Part shown: piece by piece, positions 15,602 through 25,783 of the stretch
Position numbering within the stretch: position 1 is the stretch's first letter
How the letters are laid out: the number at the start of each line of letters is the position of its first letter
Assembly: GCA_026399095.1 (NCBI GenBank)
Contig: JAPLRP010000037.1
Location: forward strand, 1-42,192
Length of the DNA: 42,192 nt
Origin: Methylococcales bacterium
GTDB taxonomy: Bacteria; Pseudomonadota; Gammaproteobacteria; Methylococcales; Methylomonadaceae
Direction: 5' to 3'
Made by a program: the position numbers and the translations under genes
Notes under the pieces: generated by a model
Told to the model about the DNA's origin: nothing
Databases searched by the model: none
The model's input: the letters and a program-made list of their open reading frames with translations, nothing else

Positions 15602-17989
15602 ATGACAATATCTAAACAATCGATAGTTTCCCAGCCACTCAATCCGGATGAGCTACGCAAGATTAATGCCTATTGGCGTGCCTGTACTTACCTGGCTGCC
15701 GGCATGATTTATCTGCGGGATAACCCCTTATTAAAAGAGCCTCTAAAGCCCGAACATATCAAGAATCGGCTGTTAGGACATTGGGGCTCAAGTCCCGGCC
15801 TCAGCTTTACCTATATTCATTTAAACCGGCTCATTAACAAGTACGGTCTTGATGCCATATTTCTGGCCGGGCCCGGCCACGGTGCGCCAGGTGTGTTGGC
15901 TCCCGTTTATCTCGAAGGCACTTACGCAGAAATTTACCCCAACAAAGGTGAAGATGAAGAGGGTCTGTTGCAATTCTTCAAGGAGTTTTCTTTTCCCGGC
16001 GGTATCGGTAGTCACTGCACACCCGAAACACCCGGCTCCATCCATGAAGGTGGCGAATTGGGCTACAGTGTTTCTCATGCTTACGGTGCGGCTTATGATA
16101 ATCCCGACTTACTGGTAGCAGTGGTGGTCGGTGATGGGGAATCTGAAACAGGACCATTGGCGACTTCCTGGCATTCCAATAAATTTCTTAATCCCGTGTG
16201 CGATGGTTCGGTATTACCGATCTTGCATCTTAACGGTTACAAAATAAACAATCCGACGCTGTTGTCACGCATTTCACACGAGGAACTGGAGCACCTGTTT
16301 CAAGGATATGGTTATACACCTTATTTTGTCGAAGGCAGCGACCCCGAAACCATGCACCAACGAATGGCGAGCGTTCTCGAAGAATGTGTTCTGGAAATTA
16401 AACGCATTCAGAAAGAAGCGCGTAGCACCGGTATCCCAACGCGCCCCCGCTGGCCGATGATTATATTACGCAGTCCAAAAGGCTGGACAGGGCCTAAAGA
16501 AGTCGATGGACACAAAGTAGAAGGTTTTTGGCGCTCACATCAGGTACCTCTTTCCGGTATGAAGGAAAATCCGGTTCACCTGAAACAACTGGAAGTTTGG
16601 CTGCGTAGTTATAAACCGGAAGAGTTATTTGATGCGACCGGCAAATTAATCCCTGAGCTTAAAGCACTGGCTCCCAAAGGCACGCGCCGCATGAGTGCCA
16701 ATCCACACGCTAACGGCGGCTTGTTACGCAAAGCTTTGCGAATGTCGGATTTTCGGGACTATGCCCTGGCACTGGATGGTCCGGGCAAAACCACTGCAGA
16801 AAACACGCCTCCGCTGGGCAAATTCCTGCGCGATATTATGAGCGCCAACATGAACAATTTCCGCGTCTTTGGCCCCGATGAAAACAGCTCCAACAAGCTG
16901 GATGCCGTTTATGAAGTCAGTAAAAAAACCTGGATGGCGGACACGCTGCCGGAAGATGCCGACGGCGGCGAACTGTCTCCGTTCGGTCGAGTGATGGAAA
17001 TACTGTCCGAACACACATTAGAAGGCTGGCTGGAAGGTTATTTATTAACCGGCCGCCACGGTTTTTTTTCTACCTACGAAGCGTTTGTGCATGTCATTGA
17101 TTCCATGTTCAACCAGCACGCCAAATGGTTGGCGATGTCCAAGGACGTGCCCTGGCGTGCAGCGGTATCATCGCTCAACCTGCTGATTACCTCAACCGTC
17201 TGGCGGCAGGATCACAACGGCTTTACTCATCAAGATCCCGGCTTTCTTGATCTGGTCGTCAACAAAAGTCCATCGGTGACGCGCATCTACCTCCCGCCAG
17301 ACGTGAACTGTCTGCTGTCCGTAGCCGACCACTGCCTTAAAAGCACCGATTACATCAACGTAATAGTTTGCGACAAGCAGAAGCATCTGCAATACCTGGA
17401 CATGGACGCTGCCATTAAACACTGCACCAAGGGCATTAGCATCTGGGAGTGGGCCAGCAACGATGACGGCTTTGAACCGGATCTGGTTATGGCCAGCGCG
17501 GGTGACATTCCCACCAAAGAAGCACTGGCAGCAACCGTATTGCTACGTGAAAACTTTCCGAACCTTAAAATTCGCTTTATCAATGTCGTGGATCTCTACA
17601 AGTTGGTACCCAGCAGCGAACATCCGCATGGTCTTTCTGATCGTGATTTTGACAGCTTGTTTACCGTGGATAAACCGGTTATTTTTAATTTTCATGGCTA
17701 CCCTTGGTTAATTCATCGACTCGCTTATCGCCGTAACAACCACAATAATATGCATGTGCGCGGCTACAAGGAAAAGGGCAGCATCAACACACCGTTGGAA
17801 TTGGCGATTCAAAACGAAACCGACCGTTTCAGTCTGGCCATCGATGCGATTGATCGTATTCCTGCCCTACGGATATCGGGGGCTCATGTTAAAGAAAAAC
17901 TGCGGGATCAACAAATCGAATGCCGTAATTACGCTTATGAACATGGCATAGACAGACCGGAAGACGACCAGTGGCAATGGCCTTACTGA
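15602..17989 (+). CDS. xfp: Phosphoketolase (xylulose-5-P/fructose-6-P)
   Basis: A 795-residue thiamine diphosphate enzyme that splits xylulose-5-phosphate (and often fructose-6-phosphate) with phosphate to acetyl phosphate and a triose or tetrose phosphate. The phosphoketolase motifs are present: [11 protein letters not shown] (from residue 59), GPGHGAP (90-96), the ThDP-magnesium motif GDGESETGP (from 177) and [21 protein letters not shown] in the middle domain and [15 protein letters not shown] are also typical. AAGAGA precedes the start. It is followed 10 bases later by glgP and further on by ackA, which uses its product. In RuMP-type methanotrophs the same Xfp-AckA pair is known to make acetate. 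No promoter stronger than a weak TTGGCT-based candidate near 15497 was seen. Confidence 0.97.
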   Translation: MTISKQSIVSQPLNPDELRKINAYWRACTYLAAGMIYLRDNPLLKEPLKPEHIKNRLLGHWGSSPGLSFTYIHLNRLINKYGLDAIFLAGPGHGAPGVLAPVYLEGTYAEIYPNKGEDEEGLLQFFKEFSFPGGIGSHCTPETPGSIHEGGELGYSVSHAYGAAYDNPDLLVAVVVGDGESETGPLATSWHSNKFLNPVCDGSVLPILHLNGYKINNPTLLSRISHEELEHLFQGYGYTPYFVEGSDPETMHQRMASVLEECVLEIKRIQKEARSTGIPTRPRWPMIILRSPKGWTGPKEVDGHKVEGFWRSHQVPLSGMKENPVHLKQLEVWLRSYKPEELFDATGKLIPELKALAPKGTRRMSANPHANGGLLRKALRMSDFRDYALALDGPGKTTAENTPPLGKFLRDIMSANMNNFRVFGPDENSSNKLDAVYEVSKKTWMADTLPEDADGGELSPFGRVMEILSEHTLEGWLEGYLLTGRHGFFSTYEAFVHVIDSMFNQHAKWLAMSKDVPWRAAVSSLNLLITSTVWRQDHNGFTHQDPGFLDLVVNKSPSVTRIYLPPDVNCLLSVADHCLKSTDYINVIVCDKQKHLQYLDMDAAIKHCTKGISIWEWASNDDGFEPDLVMASAGDIPTKEALAATVLLRENFPNLKIRFINVVDLYKLVPSSEHPHGLSDRDFDSLFTVDKPVIFNFHGYPWLIHRLAYRRNNHNNMHVRGYKEKGSINTPLELAIQNETDRFSLAIDAIDRIPALRISGAHVKEKLRDQQIECRNYAYEHGIDRPEDDQWQWPY

Positions 17990-17999
17990 GGATACCATC

Positions 18000-20543
18000 A
18001 TGGCAACCAGCGACAAGATAGTGGGTAGCACTTTAAAAGATGAGGCCCGGCCTGTCCGGGACGACATCCGTACCAGTTTAAGTCCCCCTGCCATTAAACA
18101 AGCGATTCTTGATCATTTAATCTTTAGTCTGGGCAGGTTGCCGGAAGTCGCCACTGAGCAAGTCTATTACAAAGCCTTGGCACTGACTGTGCGGGATCGG
18201 CTACAGCATTTATGGAGTCACTCACTGCAAACCTATATCGCTGATATTGGTTCTGAAAAGATAGCGTGCTATTTATCTGCCGAATTTCTTATGGGGCCTC
18301 AACTCGGCAGTAGCCTGGTTAATCTGGGTATCGAACAGGAAATTCGTGTCGCGATAGCCGAGCTTGGCAAAAGCCTTGATGATCTAATGGCCCTTGAGGA
18401 AGAACCCGGCTTGGGTAATGGGGGTCTTGGACGACTTGCCGCCTGCTATCTTGACTCGCTGGCAACCTTGGAGCGACCCGCTATTGGTTACGGCATCCGT
18501 TATGAATTTGGAATTTTCGACCAGGAAATTCATGATGGCTGGCAAGTAGAAATCACCGACAAGTGGTTGCGCAACGGTAATCCCTGGGAAATTGCTAAAC
18601 CTGATTTCGCCTATTACGTCAATCTTGGCGGCCATTCCGAGAGTTATCATGACCACCAAGGGATTCTTCGGAAGCGCTGGATACCGCACCATGTTGTTAA
18701 AGGCGTGGCTTTTGATACGCCGGTGCCGGGTTATCGCGTTAATACCTGTAATACCCTGCGTCTTTGGAGTGCCGAGGCCTGTGAGTCTTTTGACTTTAAG
18801 GCCTTTAATACCGGTGATTATTATCAGGCGGTAAGCGATAAAGTTATTTCCGAAACGCTGACTAAAGTGCTGTATCCCAATGACGAACCTGAAGCCGGAA
18901 AAAAGCTCCGCTTGGCGCAGCAATTCTTTTTCGTTTCCTGTTCCATGCAAGATATGCTGCATATACTCAAGCTTGCCGGACAACCTATCACCCACTTTTC
19001 TGACCGGTTTGCCGCCCAACTCAACGACACCCATCCTTCAATTGCCGTTGCCGAACTGATGCGGTTACTGGTGGATGAGCATCAGCTTGATTTGGACAAG
19101 GCTTGGGACATCACTCATAAAACGTTTGGCTATACTAATCACACCTTGCTACCGGAAGCCCTGGAAACCTGGACCTTACCTTTATTTAGTGAACTCCTGC
19201 CACGGCATCTGGAAATTATCTACGAAATCAATCGCCGTTTTCTTGATGAAGTTCGACGGCGCTATCCCGGCGACGATCAGCGCGTAGCCCGTTTGTCGCT
19301 GATTGATGAGGCGGGCGACAAGCGTGTGCGCATGGCACATCTTGCCTGTGTTGGCAGTCATGCCATTAACGGCGTTGCTGCGTTACATAGCGAATTGCTA
19401 AAAACCAGCGTGCTAAAAGATTTCTACGAGCTATGGCCTGAACGTTTCAGCAACAAAACCAACGGGGTAACGCCACGCCGCTTTATGGCACTGGCCAATC
19501 CAAAACTGAGTGACTTAATTACTCGCTCGATTGGCGATGGCTGGCTTACGCAGACCCATGAACTCAAGAAACTTGAAGCCTTTGCCGATGATGTAACATT
19601 TCGTCAAGAATGGCGAGCCGTCAAGCAAGCGAACAAGCAAAAACTCGCCGCCTATCTAAGTAACCAGACCGGCATCGAACTCGATCCAACCTGGTTGTTT
19701 GATATTCAGGTTAAGCGTATCCATGAATATAAGCGTCAGCATCTTAATGTGCTGCACATTATCACCTTGTACTGTCGACTTAAACGTAATCCCGCACTGC
19801 ATATTCCACCGCAGGCCTTTATATTCGGCGGCAAGGCAGCACCCGGTTATTTTATGGCCAAGCTTATTATTAAACTGATCAACACCGTCGGCGAGGTGGT
19901 CAATAATGATCCGGATGTGAATAAATACCTGCGAGTGGCTTTTGTTCCCAACTTCAATGTCCAAAACGGCCAGTTGATTTATCCGGCGGCTGATTTATCC
20001 GAGCAAATTTCCACCGCCGGCAAAGAAGCGTCAGGCACCGGTAATATGAAATTTACCCTAAACGGTGCCTTGACTATCGGCACCCTGGATGGTGCCAATG
20101 TCGAGATTCGTGAAGAAGTCGGGGCCGATAATTTCTTTCTGTTTGGGCTAACCGAAAAAGAGGTCGCTCGACTTCAACACGACAGTTATCATCCTGCGAC
20201 CACCATCGAAAAAAATCCGCACTTGTCCGAAGTCATTCATCTTATCGCTTCGGGTCATTTTTCGCATGGCGACACCGAAGTATTTCGGCCTTTGGTGGAT
20301 AATCTATGTCAGTATGACCCGTTTCTGGTGTTGGCTGATTATGCAGATTATGTGGCCTGTCAGGATCAAGTGACGACTGTTTGGAAAGATACGGAACGCT
20401 GGACACGCATGTCAATCCTGAATACCGCCAGAGCCGGAAAGTTTTCTTCTGATCGGGCCATTCGTGAATATTGCGACGAGATTTGGAATGTGCATGCCGT
20501 GCCGGTCAAGTTGCCCGTCAATGAACCGGGATTTTTGATATGA
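18000..20543 (+). CDS. glgP: Glycogen/starch phosphorylase
   Basis: An 847-residue GT35 phosphorylase that releases glucose-1-phosphate from glycogen or maltodextrin. The pyridoxal phosphate lysine is Lys684 in GTGNMKFTLNGALTIGTLDGAN. Other hallmarks are EEPGLGNGGLGRLAACYLDS near residue 134 and YEFGIFDQEIHDGWQVE. RFSNKTNGVTPRRF and VKRIHEYKRQ are also present. It starts 10 bases after xfp with GAGGAT as ribosome site and overlaps the next gene by four bases. Its place inside a phosphoketolase-acetate kinase cluster suggests that glycogen feeds this route, after conversion by phosphoglucomutase and isomerase encoded elsewhere. Confidence 0.97.
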   Translation: MATSDKIVGSTLKDEARPVRDDIRTSLSPPAIKQAILDHLIFSLGRLPEVATEQVYYKALALTVRDRLQHLWSHSLQTYIADIGSEKIACYLSAEFLMGPQLGSSLVNLGIEQEIRVAIAELGKSLDDLMALEEEPGLGNGGLGRLAACYLDSLATLERPAIGYGIRYEFGIFDQEIHDGWQVEITDKWLRNGNPWEIAKPDFAYYVNLGGHSESYHDHQGILRKRWIPHHVVKGVAFDTPVPGYRVNTCNTLRLWSAEACESFDFKAFNTGDYYQAVSDKVISETLTKVLYPNDEPEAGKKLRLAQQFFFVSCSMQDMLHILKLAGQPITHFSDRFAAQLNDTHPSIAVAELMRLLVDEHQLDLDKAWDITHKTFGYTNHTLLPEALETWTLPLFSELLPRHLEIIYEINRRFLDEVRRRYPGDDQRVARLSLIDEAGDKRVRMAHLACVGSHAINGVAALHSELLKTSVLKDFYELWPERFSNKTNGVTPRRFMALANPKLSDLITRSIGDGWLTQTHELKKLEAFADDVTFRQEWRAVKQANKQKLAAYLSNQTGIELDPTWLFDIQVKRIHEYKRQHLNVLHIITLYCRLKRNPALHIPPQAFIFGGKAAPGYFMAKLIIKLINTVGEVVNNDPDVNKYLRVAFVPNFNVQNGQLIYPAADLSEQISTAGKEASGTGNMKFTLNGALTIGTLDGANVEIREEVGADNFFLFGLTEKEVARLQHDSYHPATTIEKNPHLSEVIHLIASGHFSHGDTEVFRPLVDNLCQYDPFLVLADYADYVACQDQVTTVWKDTERWTRMSILNTARAGKFSSDRAIREYCDEIWNVHAVPVKLPVNEPGFLI

Positions 20544-21178
20544 GCCTTAAAATTTATTTGTTACGCCATGGTGAAACAGAACATAGTCAACGCGGTGCTT
20601 ATTGCGGCGCAATGGATCCGGCATTAACGCCAGAAGGACATCTGATGGCGCAAGCTTTCGCAACAGCGTATCAAGCAATACCTTGGACAGCTATTTACGT
20701 CAGCCCGATGAAAAGAACCATCGCCACGGCACAGCCTTTGTGTGATGCAGTAGGTTTGCCCATGCAGCTCAGGGACGGACTTCGTGAAATCGGTTACGGT
20801 GCGTGGGAAAACCTCGAACAAGCAGACGTTAAGCAACGCTATGAACACGATTACATCCGCTGGTTGACAGAACCTGCCTGGAATCCTCCGACCAATGGCG
20901 AAACAGCTGTTCAGGTAGCCAGTCGCGCACTCCCGATCATCACCGAAATCGAATCCGGCTACCCAAATGGCAATGTGTTGGTGGTATCGCATAAAGCCAC
21001 GATACGCATTATCCTCTGTAGCCTGATGGGGATTGATCTTGGCCGCTACCGCGATCGTATCGACGCACCGGCCGCCTCGTTAAGTATTGTCAAATTCGAT
21101 ATTCACGGGCCAATGCTGGAAATTCTGGGAGATCGCAATTATATGCCCGCTAACTTGCGCAACCGTGAGGGCACCTGA
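20540..21178 (+). CDS. Histidine phosphatase superfamily protein (phosphoglycerate mutase-like)
   Basis: A 212-residue branch 1 histidine phosphatase. The phosphohistidine motif is LLRHGETEHSQRGAYCG close to the N-terminus, and the second active-site His lies in VLVVSHKATIRIIL. The acidic DGLREIGYGAWE segment is also typical. Members of this group include cofactor-dependent phosphoglycerate mutases, GpmB-like phosphatases and sugar phosphatases, and the sequence does not tell them apart. It overlaps glgP by four bases (ATGA), so it is translationally coupled to it. A sugar-phosphate phosphatase or mutase role within the glycogen-phosphoketolase route fits the context. Confidence 0.85.
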   Translation: MSLKIYLLRHGETEHSQRGAYCGAMDPALTPEGHLMAQAFATAYQAIPWTAIYVSPMKRTIATAQPLCDAVGLPMQLRDGLREIGYGAWENLEQADVKQRYEHDYIRWLTEPAWNPPTNGETAVQVASRALPIITEIESGYPNGNVLVVSHKATIRIILCSLMGIDLGRYRDRIDAPAASLSIVKFDIHGPMLEILGDRNYMPANLRNREGT

Positions 21179-21215
21179 TGCTCGGAAAGACTAAATTTAA
21201 CGTAAATCTTGCTCC

Positions 21216-22403
21216 ATGAATAAATACCTACTGGTCATCAACGCCGGTTCATCGAGTATCAAGTTTGCTATTTACCAACAGGATGCATCATCAAAACCGT
21301 TGATTGCCAATGCGTCCGGACAAATTGACGGTATCGGCAACCAACCCGACTTCAGAATACAAAATCACTTGGGTTTTGTATTAATCAATCGAAAACTCTC
21401 TATTAACAAAGCCCACGATCACGCAAGTGCTATCAAGCTCATTCTCAACTGGCTATGGGTTTATTTAGCGGACGGAATCTTGCTAGCAGTGGGACATCGC
21501 GTTGTTCATGGTGGCCAACACTACTCGGCGCCCGTACTGATTAACGAAACCGTTCTGGCAGAACTGGAAACCCTCATCCCGCTGGCACCTCTTCATCAAC
21601 CACACAACCTCGCAACAATCCGTGCGCTGATGGACACCCTGCCCTCGTTACCTCAAGTAGCCTGCTTTGATACGGCATTTCACCGTACCCAGCCTACTGT
21701 CGTACAACGCTTTGCCCTGCCCCAACACTTTGTCGATGAAGGTATTCTGCGTTACGGATTCCATGGTTTATCCTACGAATACATAGCCTCCGTACTGCCC
21801 ACCCTTGACACCGCCCTCGCCGATGCCCGTATTATCGTCGCCCACTTGGGGAGCGGTGCCAGTCTGTGCGCACTTTACAAAGGCAACAGCGTTGCCACTA
21901 CCATGGGTTTTACTCCGCTGGATGGCTTGGTTATGGGAACTCGTTGCGGCAATATCGACCCCGGTGTATTGCTTTATCTTATGGATCACTACCACATGGA
22001 CGCCCGCGCCCTAGAGAATCTACTTTACCATCAATCCGGCTTACTGGGCGTGTCCGGCATTTCCAACGATATGCGCACCTTGCTTGCCAGCGACGACCCA
22101 CAGGCACAGGTAGCCATTGACTTGTTCGTTTATCGAACTGGTCGAGAAATAGGTTCGTTAGTCGCCGCACTGGGCGGCCTTGACGCGCTGGTATTTACCG
22201 GCGGTATTGGTGAACATTCTGCTACAATTCGAAGTAGAATCAGCCATCATGCGACGTGGCTGGGTCTTGAGCTTAACGACTCCGCCAATGAAACCGGAGC
22301 TTCGTTTATTTCAACCATAGGCTCAAAAGTATCAGCATGGATCGTAGCAACCGACGAAAACATGATGATCGCAAAACATACCCTGCAATACGTCACTTTT
22401 TGA
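21216..22403 (+). CDS. ackA: Acetate kinase
   Basis: A 395-residue member of the ASKHA fold that converts acetyl phosphate and ADP to acetate and ATP. The start VINAGSSSIKF is the first acetate kinase signature, and the second appears as GFTPLDGLVMGTRCGNIDPG. HRVVHGG, DTAFHRT and GIGEHS are also present. The length is normal. It begins 37 bases after the phosphatase gene and closes the cluster that starts with PPK2. Together with xfp it gives one ATP by substrate-level phosphorylation. No phosphotransacetylase gene lies nearby, so acetyl phosphate from Xfp is the likely substrate. Confidence 0.97.
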   Translation: MNKYLLVINAGSSSIKFAIYQQDASSKPLIANASGQIDGIGNQPDFRIQNHLGFVLINRKLSINKAHDHASAIKLILNWLWVYLADGILLAVGHRVVHGGQHYSAPVLINETVLAELETLIPLAPLHQPHNLATIRALMDTLPSLPQVACFDTAFHRTQPTVVQRFALPQHFVDEGILRYGFHGLSYEYIASVLPTLDTALADARIIVAHLGSGASLCALYKGNSVATTMGFTPLDGLVMGTRCGNIDPGVLLYLMDHYHMDARALENLLYHQSGLLGVSGISNDMRTLLASDDPQAQVAIDLFVYRTGREIGSLVAALGGLDALVFTGGIGEHSATIRSRISHHATWLGLELNDSANETGASFISTIGSKVSAWIVATDENMMIAKHTLQYVTF

Positions 22404-22494
22404 AGGTGTTAATGGAAGCGTGTTAATAAATACCACTAATTACTCTCGGATGGGCTTGGGAATAGGGCGATTTTTTTTTAAAACTACGTCCTAA

Positions 22495-23787
22495 CTAAAA
22501 CCAAGACTTATCCAAACCATGGATAATATTGCCAGCCTGTAACGTATGAGTGACTCGGCCTTTAAATATCCGCCCCCAAAACGGTGTATTAACGCCCTGA
22601 CTTTTCCAATTATCAGAATTAACTTGCCATTCTAATTCTGGATCAAAAATACACACATCTGCAGCGAAACCGACCGTTAATGCACCGCTATTAATACGAA
22701 GAACCCGGGCCGGATTACTGGTCAACGAGGCTATTCCCTGCTCTAAGGTTATGATGCGTTCAGCAACCAACTTAAGCATTAATGGCAATAGTGTTTCCAG
22801 CGATGACACGCCCGGTTCTGTTTCGGGAAATGCGCCTAACTTGGCATCTACATCATGCGGTTGATGATCAGAACAAATACTGTTAATCGTGCCGGTGGCT
22901 AAACCTTGCCTCAGATACTGTTGATCTGCTTCAGTCCGTAAAGGCGGTAATACATGATAATTGCTGTCAAATGGAATAATGTCATTTTCGGTCAAATGCA
23001 ATTGGTGAATAGCGACATCAGCACTCACATGCAAGCCGTATTTTTTCGCCTGATAAATTTTAATCACTGAACGCTTACAGCTTAATTGTCCAAAATGCAC
23101 ACGACAGCCGGTCAACTCGACTAACTCAAGACATTGAGCCAAAGCAATGGTTTCCGCAGCTTCCGGAATACTGGGCAATCCATAGCGGGTTGCAAAAGCA
23201 CCTTCATGGGCACAGCCATTATTACCCAACCAATAATCATTGGGCCGAAACATGACCAACATATCGTGGCTAGCCGCATATTCCAGTGCTCGTCTTAGTA
23301 TCAGCAGATTCCTCACCGGCTGATTGGCATTGCCAACGGCGATACAGCCGGCTTGCTTAAGCGTTAACATGGCACTTAATTCAGTCCCTTCCAGTTTCTG
23401 GGTCAGCGCGGCAATCGGGTAGATTTGCGGGTAATTGGCATTTTTCGCCAACTCTTTAATAAGCTCTGCAACGGCAGGTGTGTCGATAACCGGACTCGTA
23501 TCCGGCTGCAAACACATCGTCGTAACCCCACCATTTGCAGCCGCAGCCGTTTCACTTTTAAACGTCGCTTTGCGGCTTTGTCCAGGCTCACGCAAGCGGG
23601 TACTTAAATCTATAAAACCCGGACAGACTATTTTATGTTGCGCATCAATAATCGTATCCGGCTTAAAACCAGCAGGTTCGTTGGTTACGGAAATAATTTT
23701 ACCATCAGCGATATAAACACAACCCACGCCGTTGATGTTATTGACAGGATCAATGATGTGTCCCTGTTTAATGTGTATTTGACTCAT
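22495..23787 (-). CDS. pyrX: Non-catalytic dihydroorotase homologue PyrX (PyrC')
   Basis: A 430-residue protein with the dihydroorotase fold starting at ATG 23787, three bases after the pyrB stop, with AGGGGGG as ribosome site. The HxH metal pair expected in PGFIDLHxHLREPG is Ser-Thr-Arg here (residues 62-64). The His expected in the VHAED-type region is lost (MFRPND near 180), and so is that of the HVS region (HFGQLSC near 231). The Asp of SDHQPH (307) remains. Lacking its metals it should not have dihydroorotase activity. In Pseudomonas the equivalent inactive protein is needed to assemble aspartate carbamoyltransferase, and the same role is inferred here. A working dihydroorotase must be encoded elsewhere. 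Confidence 0.9.
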   Translation of the reverse strand: MSQIHIKQGHIIDPVNNINGVGCVYIADGKIISVTNEPAGFKPDTIIDAQHKIVCPGFIDLSTRLREPGQSRKATFKSETAAAANGGVTTMCLQPDTSPVIDTPAVAELIKELAKNANYPQIYPIAALTQKLEGTELSAMLTLKQAGCIAVGNANQPVRNLLILRRALEYAASHDMLVMFRPNDYWLGNNGCAHEGAFATRYGLPSIPEAAETIALAQCLELVELTGCRVHFGQLSCKRSVIKIYQAKKYGLHVSADVAIHQLHLTENDIIPFDSNYHVLPPLRTEADQQYLRQGLATGTINSICSDHQPHDVDAKLGAFPETEPGVSSLETLLPLMLKLVAERIITLEQGIASLTSNPARVLRINSGALTVGFAADVCIFDPELEWQVNSDNWKSQGVNTPFWGRIFKGRVTHTLQAGNIIHGLDKSWF

Positions 23788-23790
23788 CAA

Positions 23791-24750
23791 CTAACCCCCC
23801 TGTTTCTGCATTGCCATCGCCATAATAGCCATTCGGATGGCGATACCATTGCTAACCTGTTTGAGTATCACCGACTGTGGACCATCGGCGACTTTTGAAT
23901 CAATTTCAACACCACGGTTAATGGGGCCGGGATGCATAACGATAGCGTCCGGCTTGGCAATTTTTAATTTATCTTCAGTCAAGCCGAAACATTTAAAATA
24001 TTCGCTTTCACTCGGTAATAATGCCGAGGTCATTCGCTCTTTCTGTAAACGCAACATCATAATGACATCAATATCTTTGAGTCCGTCAGTCAGATTATGA
24101 AATACCTTAACACCCAAGCTTTCGACATGCGCAGGCAATAAAGTCTTGGGAGCAATCACCCTGACCTCGGCAACGCCCAAGGTATTTAAGGCCTGAATCT
24201 GTGATCTGGCCACTCTGGAATGCAATATATCGCCAATAATAGCCACCCGTAGATTTGAGAAATCCTTTTTTATCTGCCGAATGGTAAACATATCCAACAT
24301 GGCTTGAGTCGGATGCGCATGTTGTCCATCACCGGCATTAATAACACTGATATGAGGTGCCGTTTGCTGGGCGATAAAGTGAGCAGCGCCGCTAATTGAG
24401 TGACGCACTACAAACATATCAACATACATGGCTTCCAAATTGCGTATGGTATCAAGCAAGCTTTCACCTTTGGAAGTTGAAGAAGTCGAAATACTCATAC
24501 TTAAGACATCAGCAGATAAGCGGTTGGCCGCCAGTTCAAAGGTTGTTCGGGTGCGCGTACTGTTTTCAAAAAACAGATTGACAATCGTTTTTCCCCTTAA
24601 CAGGGGTACTTTTTTAATCTGATGATCGCCTATGCCAACAAAAGACTCTGCTACATCGAGAATTTCTGTCAACAAACTTTTTGGCAAACCTTCAATGCTC
24701 AAAAAGTGCTTAAGTTTGCCTTCCGAATTTAACTGGAGATTTTCACTCAT
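23791..24750 (-). CDS. pyrB: Aspartate carbamoyltransferase catalytic chain
   Basis: A 319-residue enzyme that joins carbamoyl phosphate and aspartate, the first committed step of pyrimidine synthesis. The carbamoyl phosphate motif [13 protein letters not shown] is intact, as are [12 protein letters not shown] and [12 protein letters not shown]. The N-terminus is extended relative to the E. coli enzyme, as in the Pseudomonas-type class that forms dodecamers with PyrX. It sits between pyrR and pyrX with 3-base gaps. There is no pyrI, in line with this class. Translation of the three genes is probably coupled. Confidence 0.96.
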   Translation of the reverse strand: MSENLQLNSEGKLKHFLSIEGLPKSLLTEILDVAESFVGIGDHQIKKVPLLRGKTIVNLFFENSTRTRTTFELAANRLSADVLSMSISTSSTSKGESLLDTIRNLEAMYVDMFVVRHSISGAAHFIAQQTAPHISVINAGDGQHAHPTQAMLDMFTIRQIKKDFSNLRVAIIGDILHSRVARSQIQALNTLGVAEVRVIAPKTLLPAHVESLGVKVFHNLTDGLKDIDVIMMLRLQKERMTSALLPSESEYFKCFGLTEDKLKIAKPDAIVMHPGPINRGVEIDSKVADGPQSVILKQVSNGIAIRMAIMAMAMQKQGG

Positions 24751-24753
24751 CGC

Positions 24754-25260
24754 TTATGCTGCCGAGTCTAATGTTTGTAACTGAATGACTAAGGGTTCAG
24801 GACCAATTAACTTAATCCGCTGACCTGCATTCAGTGTGATAGTTGCCCCAACACAATCAGGGCACAAAGGAATTTGTCTGCCGTCACGCGCTATCAACAC
24901 CGCAAGAATGACTTGATTAGGCCGACCATAATCAAAAATCTCATTCAGGGCTGCTCGAATAGTTCTTCCAGTATAAAAAACATCATCTATCAAGATAATA
25001 TCTCGACCTTCAATTTGCGGTGGTAGCTGACTAGGCTTTACATTTGGATTAACACCTATTTGCGAAAAATCGTCCCTATAAAAAGAAATGTCCAGCAATC
25101 CCAATGGCTCATTAATGTTAAGCCGTTGATACATTTGCTCAGCAACCCATACTCCACCGGTCCGAATACCTATCATGACGGGGTTTAGTAACTGCCTTTC
25201 AATAATCGTACGTTTTAACTCGACTTCCAGTTTATTGAGTAAATCGTGTATTTCTAGCAC
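24754..25260 (-). CDS. pyrR: PyrR, uracil phosphoribosyltransferase / pyrimidine regulator
   Basis: A 168-residue type I phosphoribosyltransferase. The PRPP-binding motif is IILIDDVFYTGRTIRAAL, and GIRTGGVWVAE precedes it. In Gram-positive bacteria PyrR controls pyr genes by binding RNA. In Pseudomonas it also affects pyr expression, but its way of acting is less clear. I see no typical PyrR-binding attenuator here, since pyrR is inside an operon with only 3-base gaps to its neighbours. A salvage role (uracil plus PRPP to UMP) is possible. Confidence 0.93.
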   Translation of the reverse strand: MLEIHDLLNKLEVELKRTIIERQLLNPVMIGIRTGGVWVAEQMYQRLNINEPLGLLDISFYRDDFSQIGVNPNVKPSQLPPQIEGRDIILIDDVFYTGRTIRAALNEIFDYGRPNQVILAVLIARDGRQIPLCPDCVGATITLNAGQRIKLIGPEPLVIQLQTLDSAA

Positions 25261-25263
25261 TTA

Positions 25264-25719
25264 TTAATCCTTATTTTTATAATCATTTAACCAGGACTGC
25301 AAGATGAGTTGGGCCGCTAACTGATCCTGTACCTCCCAAAGTTTACCTGCATTGACACTCACCTCATCAAACAGCATTTGTTTGGCTTCAAATGTTGACA
25401 AGGTTTCATCCTGTTTATAAACAGGAAGCTGATAACGGCCTTCCAATTGGTTGCAGAACTTTATAATACGAGGTGTAACCGGATTATCGGAACCATCTGC
25501 CTGCCTGGAAATACCAACAACCAAACCGATTGGACGCCACTCTTGTATTAATTTACTAATTATTTGCCAATCAGGGCTTTGGTTGATAGAGCGGATGGTT
25601 TGTAATGGACTTGCTGATCCAGTAACTGTTTGACCCACAGCAACCCCTATTTTTTTATAACCGAAATCAAAACCTAGATAAGTATCGGCACTGGTTTTTG
25701 TTAATAATGGATCTTGCAT
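25264..25719 (-). CDS. ruvX: RuvX/YqgF family RNase H-fold protein
   Basis: A 151-residue member of the YqgF family, first described as a putative Holliday junction resolvase and later tied to 16S rRNA end processing. The first acidic strand is YLGFDFGYKKIGVAVGQ. The second region, PVYKQDETLSTFEA, contains the conserved Asp-Glu pair. DQLAAQLILQSWL near the end holds the last acidic residue. It sits between yqgE and pyrR, as in Pseudomonas. The gene before it, yqgE, is 64 bases upstream. Confidence 0.92.
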   Translation of the reverse strand: MQDPLLTKTSADTYLGFDFGYKKIGVAVGQTVTGSASPLQTIRSINQSPDWQIISKLIQEWRPIGLVVGISRQADGSDNPVTPRIIKFCNQLEGRYQLPVYKQDETLSTFEAKQMLFDEVSVNAGKLWEVQDQLAAQLILQSWLNDYKNKD

Positions 25720-25783
25720 GATTTATAGTATTTTTATGAAGGGCTCAACGGAAGGTAACAAAATTTTACTAAAGTCACTTTAT

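Noticed and set aside
18384-19034. A 216-codon minus-strand frame inside glgP
   Set aside because: Antisense shadow of a well-supported phosphorylase; no recognisable domain.
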